Positions 56,927 through 64,000 of a DNA stretch of 64,000 nucleotides are shown here, piece after piece. The notes beneath the pieces were generated by a model. It ran no database searches, was not told where the DNA came from, and saw nothing but the letters and a program-made list of their open reading frames with translations. Source of the DNA: SFEL01 sp045603585 (GTDB lineage: Bacteria; Bacillota; Clostridia; Christensenellales; CAG-138). The translations under genes and the position numbers were made by a program. Within the stretch, counting starts at the first letter, position 1. Each line of letters starts with the position of its first letter. The stretch is taken from NCBI GenBank assembly GCA_045603585.1, contig JAZUMK010000042.1:1-64000 (forward strand), in the 5' to 3' direction.

Positions 56927-57190
56927 TCAGATTATATCGTCGGCGGTCTGCTTTACCGTTTCGATTATCTGGGGGGCCTTTTCCTTAACGGCATCTGCCG
57001 CCTCGGTGTAAACTTCGGTTGCGGCCTTGGCAACTTCGGTGAGAACGTCCATTGCGTCAACCTTGCCGTCGCCGTTTACGTCTTTTGCGCCCTCGGGGTT
57101 GTTTTCCTTATATTTTTCGGATACCTTCATGGCAGCCACGGTGGTTCCTGCCACTGCGCCAATGCCAAAAAGCTTCTTCAGAAAACCCAT
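56927..57190 (-). CDS. Small protein with one dockerin/EF-hand-type calcium loop
   Basis: 87 aa, with AAGGAGGATCACATC before ATG 57190. A hydrophobic N-terminal stretch (LKKLFGIGAVAGTTVAAMKVS) is followed by DVNGDGKVDAMDVL, a textbook dockerin type I calcium-binding loop. An amphipathic Ala/Glu-rich helix comes next (TEVAKAATEVYTEAADAVKE). Only one repeat is present, whereas cellulosomal dockerins have two, and there is no attached enzyme. The role is unknown; a calcium-binding membrane-associated miniprotein is a reasonable reading. Confidence 0.7.
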   Translation of the reverse strand: MGFLKKLFGIGAVAGTTVAAMKVSEKYKENNPEGAKDVNGDGKVDAMDVLTEVAKAATEVYTEAADAVKEKAPQIIETVKQTADDII

Positions 57191-57278
57191 GATGTGATCC
57201 TCCTTGTCGATATGGATGTATATTATAATGATATTATACCATAAATTGACGGATTACACGCAAAAACTATCCCCTTCA

Positions 57279-57307
57279 TTGACAAAAAATCCTCATCATA
57301 ATAAACT
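57279..57307 (+). promoter_or_regulatory. Promoter of the SAM hydroxide adenosyltransferase gene
   Basis: TTGACA and TAAACT separated by 17 bases, just upstream of the start at 57328 (GGAGG site in between). Confidence 0.75.
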
Positions 57308-57327
57308 GTAAGCGGAGGTGTGCAAAT

Positions 57328-58170
57328 ATGCAACCACTTGTATTTCAAAGCGATTTCGGCCTTGGGGACGGTGCGGTATGCGCCATGTACGGCGTTGCGG
57401 AAAGCGTTGACCCCGCCCTCAGGCTGTTCGACCTTACCCACGACATAGAGCCATACAACATCTGGGAGGCAAGCTATCGCCTCATACAGACCATCAGCTA
57501 CTGGCCTGCGGGGACTGTTTTCGTATCCGTGGTTGATCCCGGCGTGGGCTCAACCCGCCGCAGCGTAGCTGCCCTCACCAAGGGTGGTCAGGTGATAATC
57601 ACCCCGGATAACGGCACCCTTACCCATACCTTCAGGCTGGTAGGCATAGAAAGCGTACGGGAGATAGACGAATCCGTAAACCGCCTGCCCCATACCGGCG
57701 AAGCCTATACCTTCCATGGCAGGGATATATACGCCTACACCGGCGCACGCCTTGCCTCCGGCAAGATCGATTTTTCCGGCATCGGCCCTGAGGTTCCTGT
57801 GGATTCTCTGGTTCGCCTGCCTGTGGTGGATCCTGTGCTGGAGGGTGGGCAGATAACCGGCACCATAGACGTATTGGATGTGCGCTTTGGCAGCATATGG
57901 ACAAACATCCCCCACAGCATGCTTAAGGAGCTGGGCATCAAATACGGCGACAGGGTGCAGGTGACCATCCGCAACGACACCCGAAGCCTCTACCGCAATA
58001 CCATGACCTTTGCCCATTCCTTTGCGGAGGTATTCGTAGGCGAGCCGCTTTCCTATATCAATTCCCTTGATTATGTGGCGGTTGCCATAAATCAGGGTTC
58101 CTTTGCCCGGGCCTACAATATCGGCACAGGCAACAGCTGGCACATAACCATAGCCCCCTCACCTTATTAG
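57328..58170 (+). CDS. SAM hydroxide adenosyltransferase (DUF62 family)
   Basis: 280 aa. Family hallmarks: VFQSDFGLGDGAVCAMYG (DFG with Asp contacting SAM), LTHDIEPYNIWEASYRL, TVFVSVVDPGVGSTRRSVA, ITPDNGTLTHTF and TFHGRDIYA, with a C-terminal beta barrel. These enzymes hydrolyse S-adenosylmethionine to adenosine and methionine. It is the first gene of a unit with a full ECF transporter, suggesting SAM, adenosine or methionine salvage. Fluorinases share the fold but usually have a characteristic insertion not seen here. Confidence 0.93.
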   Translation: MQPLVFQSDFGLGDGAVCAMYGVAESVDPALRLFDLTHDIEPYNIWEASYRLIQTISYWPAGTVFVSVVDPGVGSTRRSVAALTKGGQVIITPDNGTLTHTFRLVGIESVREIDESVNRLPHTGEAYTFHGRDIYAYTGARLASGKIDFSGIGPEVPVDSLVRLPVVDPVLEGGQITGTIDVLDVRFGSIWTNIPHSMLKELGIKYGDRVQVTIRNDTRSLYRNTMTFAHSFAEVFVGEPLSYINSLDYVAVAINQGSFARAYNIGTGNSWHITIAPSPY

Positions 58171-58238
58171 GGAGATATGCCGAACATATCCCACGGCAAT
58201 TATAATATCCAAACACAATAAAAAAGGAGAAATCTACC

Positions 58239-58790
58239 ATGTGGAAAATCAACGTTAAGACCATCGTCGCCATAGGCATCGGCGCCGCACTGTTCTTCGT
58301 ACTGGGCCGATTCGTGGCTATTCCCAGCCCTGTACCCAATGTTACCATTTGCATTCAGTACGGTCTGCTGGCATTCATGGCCGCTCTGTTCGGACCCATC
58401 GCAGGCTTCCTTATTGGCCTCATCGGTCACTTCCTTATCGACCTTAGCTGGGGCTGGGGCGTATGGTGGAGCTGGGTAATCGCTTCCGCTTGCTTCGGTT
58501 TCGTAGTAGGTCTGCTGGGCAACCGCACCCGTCTGGCTTTCGGCCAGTTCGGCAAGAAGGGCGCCATCAACTTCAACCTGGCTCAGGCTATTGCTCACGC
58601 CGGCGCCTGGATCGTGATCGCTCCCATCCTGGACATCCTCATTTATCAGGAGCCTGTAAATAAGGTATTCCTCCAGGGCGGCGTTTCTGCTCTTTCCAAC
58701 ATCATCACCACCGCCATCGTCGGCACTCTGCTTTGCTTCGCATGGGCAAAGGCAGTTCCCGATAAGGGCAGCCTGAAGAAGGAAAACTAA
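58239..58790 (+). CDS. ECF transporter S component (UPF0397 type)
   Basis: 183 aa, with six predicted membrane helices. The N-terminal TIVAIGIGAALFFVLGRFVAIP and the central FLIGLIGHFLIDLSWGWGVWWSWVIASACFG resemble UPF0397-type S components, often labelled riboflavin-like. The ligand is unknown; the SAM-hydrolase neighbour points to a methionine- or nucleoside-related substrate. ATG 58239 has AAAAAGGAG upstream. Confidence 0.85.
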   Translation: MWKINVKTIVAIGIGAALFFVLGRFVAIPSPVPNVTICIQYGLLAFMAALFGPIAGFLIGLIGHFLIDLSWGWGVWWSWVIASACFGFVVGLLGNRTRLAFGQFGKKGAINFNLAQAIAHAGAWIVIAPILDILIYQEPVNKVFLQGGVSALSNIITTAIVGTLLCFAWAKAVPDKGSLKKEN

Positions 58791-58814
58791 AACCCGAATA
58801 GCTTAATTGCCTTA

Positions 58815-58841
58815 AGGGGACGGATGCGGAGTCCGTCCCCT
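58815..58841 (+). other. Strong hairpin between S-component and ATPase genes
   Basis: AGGGGACGGA and TCCGTCCCCT form a 10-bp stem with a 7-base loop but no U-run. It may protect the S-component mRNA 3' end rather than terminate. Confidence 0.5.
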
Positions 58842-58881
58842 AAAAATATGATGTGATTTTAAAACACGGCGGGAGTAAAAT

Positions 58882-60594
58882 ATGCAGAAAATACCCGTAA
58901 TAGAATTCAATAACTTCGGATATCAGTACAATGCCCAGGCAGAGCCAACTCTCCACGGCATTGACTTAACCATATATAAAGGAGAAAAGGTGCTTATTGC
59001 CGGCCCCTCCGGCAGCGGCAAATCCACCCTTGCCCATTGCATAAACGGACTTATTCCATTTTCCTACGTTGGCGAGATAACCGGCAGCCTTAAGATAAAC
59101 GGCAGGAAAACAAGGGATATGTCCTTGTTTGAAATATCCAAAACAGTAGGCACAGTATTGCAGGATTCTGATGCCCAGTTTGTTGGCCTTACCGTGGCCG
59201 AGGATATTGCCTTTGCCATGGAAAACGACTGCACTCCCCATGAGGCGATGCTGCAGCGGGTTCAGCAGGCCGCAAAGGAAGTTGACGTGCTGAGCGTATT
59301 GAACCATGCTCCCCATGAGCTTTCCGGCGGACAGAAGCAGAGGGTATCCATGGCGGGCGTGCTGGTGGATGATGTATCCGTACTGCTTTTTGACGAGCCC
59401 CTTGCAAACCTTGACCCCGCCACAGGCAAGGCAGCCATCGAGCTTATTGACGACATACACAAGCGCACAGGCGCCACCGTAATAATAATCGAGCACCGCA
59501 TAGAGGACGTTCTCCACAGGGACGTGGACAGGGTGATAGTGGTAAACGAAGGCCGCATCGCTGCGGATATGCATCCGGACGAGCTGCTTTGCTCCGACGT
59601 ATTGGCAAAGACGGGGCTGAGAGAACCCCTGTATATAACCGCCCTTAAGTATGCGGGCGTTGAGCTTGCCCCTGATATGCATCCTGCAAACCTTGATAAA
59701 ATTCAGCTTGACGAGGCTGTGCGCTCAAAGGTAGCCGGCTGGTTCCGTGCAACTCAGCCTGCCCCTCCAAAGGAGCAAGGAGATATGCTGCTTAATGCGG
59801 AAGGCATCCGCTTTGCCTACCCCAACGGCAAGGAAGCCCTTTGCGGCATTGATTTTCAGCTGCGCCGGGGTGAGCTTATGTGCATCGTGGGACAAAACGG
59901 CGCAGGCAAATCCACCTTCTCCAAGGTGATATGCGGCTTTGAAAAGCCCCAGTATGGCGTATTGTATCTTAAGGGAGAGGATATTGCCCCCCTGACGATC
60001 AAGGAGCGGGCAGACCATATCGGCTACGTTATGCAGAATCCCAATCAGATGATAAGCAAAAACATGATCGCGGAGGAAGTGGGCCTTGCCCTTACGCTGG
60101 ACGGAATGGAACCTGAGGCAGTTAAGGAAAGGGTATTTGATACCCTGAAGATATGCGGCTTGTATCCCTTCCGCAACTGGCCCGTATCCGCCCTCAGCTT
60201 CGGCCAGAAAAAGAGAGTGACCGTGGCCTCCATACTTGCCATGGGGCCGGAGATAATAATACTGGACGAGCCCACCGCGGGGCAGGATTTCCGCCACTAT
60301 ACCGAGATAATGGAATTTCTGCTGGAGCTGAACAGGCAGGGCGTCACCATCGTGATGATAACCCACGATATGCACCTTATGCTGGAATATGCTTCCCGCG
60401 CGGCGGTGTTTGCGGATGGCAGGATAATCGCAGACGACAGCCCCGCAAGGCTGCTGACAGACGGCGAAATAATAAAGCAGGCCAGCCTGAAGGAAACTTC
60501 CCTGTTTACCCTTGCTGTGCTGTGCGGCATAGATCAGCCCCGGGAGTTTGTTCAGCGGTTTATCGACCATGACAGGGAGGTGCGGCAGAGATGA
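58882..60594 (+). CDS. ECF transporter ATPase, fused A-A' subunits
   Basis: 570 aa with two complete ABC ATPase domains. The first has Walker A GPSGSGKST (near 41), signature LSGGQKQR and Walker B VLLFDEPLANLD. The second has Walker A GQNGAGKST (near 334), an atypical signature LSFGQKKR, and IIILDEPTAGQD. The fusion replaces separate EcfA and EcfA'. It powers uptake with the S and T components encoded on either side. Its stop overlaps the EcfT start by 4 bases. Confidence 0.95.
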   Translation: MQKIPVIEFNNFGYQYNAQAEPTLHGIDLTIYKGEKVLIAGPSGSGKSTLAHCINGLIPFSYVGEITGSLKINGRKTRDMSLFEISKTVGTVLQDSDAQFVGLTVAEDIAFAMENDCTPHEAMLQRVQQAAKEVDVLSVLNHAPHELSGGQKQRVSMAGVLVDDVSVLLFDEPLANLDPATGKAAIELIDDIHKRTGATVIIIEHRIEDVLHRDVDRVIVVNEGRIAADMHPDELLCSDVLAKTGLREPLYITALKYAGVELAPDMHPANLDKIQLDEAVRSKVAGWFRATQPAPPKEQGDMLLNAEGIRFAYPNGKEALCGIDFQLRRGELMCIVGQNGAGKSTFSKVICGFEKPQYGVLYLKGEDIAPLTIKERADHIGYVMQNPNQMISKNMIAEEVGLALTLDGMEPEAVKERVFDTLKICGLYPFRNWPVSALSFGQKKRVTVASILAMGPEIIILDEPTAGQDFRHYTEIMEFLLELNRQGVTIVMITHDMHLMLEYASRAAVFADGRIIADDSPARLLTDGEIIKQASLKETSLFTLAVLCGIDQPREFVQRFIDHDREVRQR

Positions 60595-61418
60595 GAAACC
60601 TGTTCAATTACATTCCCCGCAGCTCCGTAGTGCATGACCTTACCGGCGCAACAAAGCTTGCGGCGCTGCTGCTGCTTACCCTTGCCAGCATGACCTCCTT
60701 TGATACCCGCCTACTTGGTGGCATGGTGATATTCGCCTTTGCCATGTTTGGGGTATCAAAGATAAAGCTTAAGGAAGTTGCTCCTGTGCTGTGGTTCACC
60801 TTTGTGTTCATGATACTGAACAACCTGCTGATATATGCATTCTCTCCCGAAGAGGGCGTTGCCATATACGGCAGCCGTACGGAGATATGCCATCTTTTCG
60901 GCAGGTATTATATCACTGTTGAGCAGCTGTTTTATCAGCTGAATGTGGTGCTGAAATATCTGGTAATGATACCTCTGGTACTGCTGTTTGTATCCACCAC
61001 CAATCCCAGCGAATTTGCAGCATCCTTGAACCGCATAGGCGTAAGCTACAAGATAGCTTTCTCCGTGGCCCTTGCAATGCGCTATATTCCCGACGTGCAG
61101 AGGGAATATCACGATATCTCACTGTCTTTGCAGGCCAGAGGCGTGGAGATGACGGATAAGGAAAAGCTTATCAACAGGATAAAGAACGTTGCAACAATAC
61201 TCTTCCCGCTGATAATGACCAGCATGCAGAAGATAGAGACGATCTCCAATGCCATGGAGCTGAGAAGCTTCGGCAAGGAAAAGAAGCGCACATGGTATGC
61301 TGCCCGTCCCTTCCGTCCTGTGGATTACGCGGTTATCGCAGGCAGCGTGCTGGTGGTACTGCTGTCGGTATGGCTTACCTTCCGCAACGGCGGCAGGTTC
61401 TTCAATCCCTTCGCATAA
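60591..61418 (+). CDS. ECF transporter transmembrane component EcfT
   Basis: 275 aa. N-terminal helices (KLAALLLLTLASM, FTFVFMILNNLLIYAF) are followed by the long cytoplasmic helices that couple to the ATPases, with the EcfT signatures SLQARGVEM and MELRSFGKEKKR. One more C-terminal helix follows. Start ATG 60591 lies within the end of the ATPase gene (ATGA). It completes the module of S component, fused ATPase and T component. Confidence 0.92.
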   Translation: MRNLFNYIPRSSVVHDLTGATKLAALLLLTLASMTSFDTRLLGGMVIFAFAMFGVSKIKLKEVAPVLWFTFVFMILNNLLIYAFSPEEGVAIYGSRTEICHLFGRYYITVEQLFYQLNVVLKYLVMIPLVLLFVSTTNPSEFAASLNRIGVSYKIAFSVALAMRYIPDVQREYHDISLSLQARGVEMTDKEKLINRIKNVATILFPLIMTSMQKIETISNAMELRSFGKEKKRTWYAARPFRPVDYAVIAGSVLVVLLSVWLTFRNGGRFFNPFA

Positions 61419-61433
61419 TGAGAACAACATAAT

Positions 61434-61468
61434 AAAACCGCCGCATTATGCGGCGGTTTTGCGTTTTT
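61434..61468. terminator. Terminator after ecfT
   Basis: AAAACCGCCGCA and TGCGGCGGTTTT form a 12-bp stem around TTA, followed by GCGTTTTTTT. The convergent VanZ-like gene ends just beyond it. Confidence 0.9.
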
Positions 61469-61469
61469 T

Positions 61470-61994
61470 TTAGGATTTTACGAGTGCGTATATTCCGTAG
61501 CCGATCATAAAGCCTAAGCTGTTGAGTATCAGGTCATCCACATCGGTCACCCTGTCGAAAAAGGGCAACTGAAGCAGCTCGATGCACAGGGAAAAAAGTA
61601 TTCCTGCGCCTATGGCTTTGATGGGGGTATTAAGCTCTTTGTATACCGAGGGCCATATAATACCTATGGGGATGAACATGGCGGTGTTGCCGATTATGTT
61701 CAGCTTTACTTCAAACAGTTTTTCATAATCCGTAATGTTTACAAAGGGGGTAAGGTTTATCCTGAAGGGGATGATGTTTGCCATGTCCAGTATAAGGGGC
61801 TGTATTTTGCCGTTAAGCTTTTCAAAGGGGAAGAATGTGAAACGGGCAACTACGATAAAGCAAACATAAACCGGCAGCAGCTGAAGCTCCCGCCTGAGGC
61901 TGATGCTTTTGTTTTTTGACCATATCACTGCCCTTGCAATAAGCCATATTATGCTTATGGCAAGTATCATTGCGCTGTAGGATATCTGTATCAT
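61470..61994 (-). CDS. VanZ-like membrane protein
   Basis: 174 aa from ATG 61994 (GGAG about 10 bases upstream). Several membrane helices: ISYSAMILAISIIWLIARAV, LQLLPVYVCFIVVARFTFFP, and NIIGNTAMFIPIGIIWPSVY. The VanZ family pattern includes NIIGNTAMFIPIG and the conserved DRVTDVDDLILNSLGFMIGYG near the end. VanZ relatives are linked to glycopeptide tolerance, but most members have no known role. Confidence 0.88.
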   Translation of the reverse strand: MIQISYSAMILAISIIWLIARAVIWSKNKSISLRRELQLLPVYVCFIVVARFTFFPFEKLNGKIQPLILDMANIIPFRINLTPFVNITDYEKLFEVKLNIIGNTAMFIPIGIIWPSVYKELNTPIKAIGAGILFSLCIELLQLPFFDRVTDVDDLILNSLGFMIGYGIYALVKS

Positions 61995-62110
61995 TTCATG
62001 CTGTCTCCGTTGATTTACATGAATATACCATAAAAACGGCAGAAACTCCACAGCCAGGAATAACCCGGCAGGATGTGCTCCATGCTAAAGCAAAAAAAGG
62101 AGATGCATCC

Positions 62111-62260
62111 ATGCAAGAGAAAAATCATACCTACCCCGATATTGCAGCCACCGCCTCCGCAACCGAGACCACCGGGCTGATGCAGACCGTTCCCGAGAGT
62201 GAGGAAGAGCTTACTGCATATCAGCAGCTTGCGGGCATGGAGATACCAAAGCGGGGCTGA
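62111..62260 (+). CDS. Short conserved-looking hypothetical protein (49 aa)
   Basis: 49 aa from ATG 62111 with AAAAGGAG eight bases upstream. The sequence is polar and likely disordered (YPDIAATASATETTGLMQTV, then PESEEELTAYQQLAGMEIP). It has its own ribosome site and a terminator directly after, which support a real gene. It faces the convergent ABC transporter gene. The function is unknown. Confidence 0.55.
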   Translation: MQEKNHTYPDIAATASATETTGLMQTVPESEEELTAYQQLAGMEIPKRG

Positions 62261-62270
62261 AGGACAAACA

Positions 62271-62303
62271 AAAGAGGCATGCTTGAGGGTATGCCTCTTT
62301 ATG
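62271..62303. terminator. Bidirectional terminator
   Basis: AAAGAGGCAT and ATGCCTCTTT form a 10-bp stem around GCTTGAGGGT, between two convergent genes. Confidence 0.85.
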
Positions 62304-62313
62304 TATAACGGAT

Positions 62314-64000
62314 TTAGTCTATATCCACGTGGAACTGGGTTTCGTAAAGCTGCTTGTAAAGGCCGCCCTTTTCAAGGAGCTCGTGATGGGTGCCCTGCTC
62401 AACAATGCGGCCCTTGTCAACCACCAGTATGCCGTCCGCTTTAAGTATGGTGGAAAGGCGATGGGCGATAACGATGCTGGTGCGGCCCTTCATAAGGGTT
62501 TCCATGGCAGCCTGTATGGAGCTTTCGCTAATGGAATCCAGTGCGCTGGTGGCTTCGTCCAGTATCAGTATGCGGGGGTTCTTCAGCACCACCCTTGCAA
62601 GGCTGAGGCGCTGCTTTTCGCCGCCGGAAAGCTTGAGGCCGCGATTGCCTACCTTGGTATCGTAGCCCTCCGGGAAGGACATTATAACGTCGTGTATGTT
62701 GGCGATCTTGCAGGCGCAGATTATCTCCTGCTCGGTGGCCTTATCCCGGGCAAAGCGGAGATTGTCCGCGATGGTGCCGTTGAAAAGGTATGCTTCCTGA
62801 GTTACCACGCCTATCTGGCTGCGGAGGAAGGAAAGCTCGATATCACGAACATCCGTATCGCCTATCTTTACGCTGCCATCATCCACGTCATACAGCCTTG
62901 GGATAAGGTTTACTATGGTGGATTTGCCTGAGCCGGAGGGGCCGACTATGGCGTACATCTTGCCGCCGGGAACCGTAAAGGAAAGGTCTGAAAGGATGGG
63001 CACGCCGGGGGTATAGGAGAAATCCACATCATTGAAGGTGATATCCTTGAAGGCCAGCCAGGGGCGAACGGGATTTTCGCAGTTTGCAATGCCGCGCTCC
63101 TTGTCCAGATAATCGAATATGCGGGTGAAAAGGGCAAGGGAGCGGGTAAAGTCCACCTGAATGTTCAGCAGGCTTTCAACGGGACGATAAAGCCTGTTGA
63201 TAAGGGCTACTGTGGCGGTGATGGTACCGACGGTGAGGCCGGCAGTACCCTTGGCGATGATGAGATAGCCGCCTGCGAAGTAAATGAGCAGGGGGCCGAT
63301 CTGGGTAAACATGCCCATTACCACGCGGAACCACTTGCCGCTGCGCTGTTCTTTAAGGGACAGCCTGGATACTTCGCCGTTTACCTTTTCAAAGCGGGCA
63401 TATTCCGTCTTTTCTCTGGTGAACAGCTTTATAAGCAGCGAGCCTGATACCGACAGGGTCTCGTTGACAAGGTCGTTCATCTCGTCATGCTTTTCCTGCG
63501 ACTGGGTAGCCAGCTCATAGCGGGTGCGGCCTGCGCTGCGGGTGGGCAGTATCAGCAGAGGAATGATGCATATGCCTACCAGCGCCAGCTGCCAGCTCAT
63601 GCTGAACAGGGCGATGAGGGTGGTGGTGACGGTGAGAACGTTGCTCACTATGCTGGTGAGTGTGCCGCTTACCACGGAGGAAACGCCGGAGATATCGCTG
63701 TTCATGCGGGTGATGATATCGCCCTGCTTTTCCGTGGTGAAGAAGCTGTGAGCCATATACTGGAGATGGCGGTACATCTCGTTTCGCATGTCGTAGATTA
63801 TCTGCTGGCTTATCCATGCGCTGATGTAGCTTTCCAGTACGCCTATTACCTGAGAGCCGGCAAGGGTGATGAAAGCAAGGCAGATAAGCTTTATCAGCAG
63901 GCCCATGTCGGAGCCCACCAGCGCCTGGTCAACAATGCGGCCGGTGATGATGCTGGGGAACAGGCCAACCACGCTGGAGGCGGCTATGGCCAGAAATACC
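62314..64000 (-). CDS. ABC exporter, fused permease-ATPase (5' end outside window)
   Basis: 562 codons are visible; the frame is open through 64000, so the start and first helix are missing. The permease part begins VFLAIAASSVVGLFPSIITG, with coupling helices and LITRMNSDISGV-type DIITRMNSDISGVSSVVSGT. The ATPase has Walker A GPSGSGKSTIVNLIPRLY, Q-loop VTQEAYLFNGTI, signature LSGGEKQRLSLAR, Walker B ILILDEATSALD and the H-loop IVIAHRLST. It is an MsbA/LmrA-type half-transporter, probably exporting lipids, drugs or peptides. A partner gene may lie beyond the window. Confidence 0.95.
   Translation of the reverse strand, partial: VFLAIAASSVVGLFPSIITGRIVDQALVGSDMGLLIKLICLAFITLAGSQVIGVLESYISAWISQQIIYDMRNEMYRHLQYMAHSFFTTEKQGDIITRMNSDISGVSSVVSGTLTSIVSNVLTVTTTLIALFSMSWQLALVGICIIPLLILPTRSAGRTRYELATQSQEKHDEMNDLVNETLSVSGSLLIKLFTREKTEYARFEKVNGEVSRLSLKEQRSGKWFRVVMGMFTQIGPLLIYFAGGYLIIAKGTAGLTVGTITATVALINRLYRPVESLLNIQVDFTRSLALFTRIFDYLDKERGIANCENPVRPWLAFKDITFNDVDFSYTPGVPILSDLSFTVPGGKMYAIVGPSGSGKSTIVNLIPRLYDVDDGSVKIGDTDVRDIELSFLRSQIGVVTQEAYLFNGTIADNLRFARDKATEQEIICACKIANIHDVIMSFPEGYDTKVGNRGLKLSGGEKQRLSLARVVLKNPRILILDEATSALDSISESSIQAAMETLMKGRTSIVIAHRLSTILKADGILVVDKGRIVEQGTHHELLEKGGLYKQLYETQFHVDID

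Overview
The window looks like chromosomal DNA of an anaerobic, endospore-forming, fairly GC-rich Clostridia-class Firmicute, plausibly gut-associated. Evidence: the sporulation and germination genes spoIIR-sleB-ypeB; the order DUF2232-gdpP-rplI-dnaB known from Bacillus and Clostridia; a HrcA-type CIRCE operator before clpB; class III fructose-bisphosphatase; ATP-dependent PEP carboxykinase; ECF transport genes; strong AGGAGG ribosome sites. No rRNA, insertion sequence or CRISPR array was seen.

Layout. 1-6.6 kb: a GltS-like symporter fragment, a clostripain-family membrane peptidase, two paralogous membrane/zinc-ribbon miniproteins, a RimK-like ATP-grasp pair and a prolyl-tRNA editing domain protein. 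6.7-13.7 kb (minus): serpin lipoprotein, DUF2232, gdpP, rplI, dnaB, mscS. 13.9-19.6 kb (plus): glycerate dehydrogenase and kinase, fbp, D-cysteine desulfhydrase-like. 20-24.8 kb: murC and ispE facing away from spoIIR-sleB-ypeB. 25-33.4 kb: small enzymes, msrAB lipoprotein, CYTH protein, clpB with a long hairpin-rich leader, nitroreductase, then two CAU-anticodon tRNAs (initiator and elongator Met).

33.53-44.62 kb is an integrated element of 11,036 bp (counting one att copy) in the elongator tRNA-Met gene, bounded by a perfect 57-bp direct repeat. It carries integrase, repressor/Cro-like/excisionase-like control genes, a replisome organizer, its own DnaB helicase, small and large terminase, a scaffold-like protein, a sigma-70-like factor, a Panacea/PemK-type toxin-antitoxin pair, a ribbon-helix-helix regulator and many tiny ORFs. 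It has no portal, capsid, tail or lysis genes, so it reads as a phage satellite (PICI-like).

44.7-64 kb returns to chromosomal genes: a CNNM/CorC membrane protein, a hotdog thioesterase, pckA, and a methionine block: metF, split metH plus its reactivation protein, then metY and metA. metY-metA is preceded by a 20-codon leader peptide with six Met codons, an antiterminator and an intrinsic terminator. This is a classical attenuator layout and is the strongest regulatory discovery here. It is followed by a SAM hydroxide adenosyltransferase next to a complete ECF transporter (S, fused A-A', T), a VanZ-like protein and an ABC exporter that runs off the end.

A second unusual signal is a multi-hairpin module found twice, in the clpB leader and between metY and metA. 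Its loops are similar, while its stems differ by compensatory changes.
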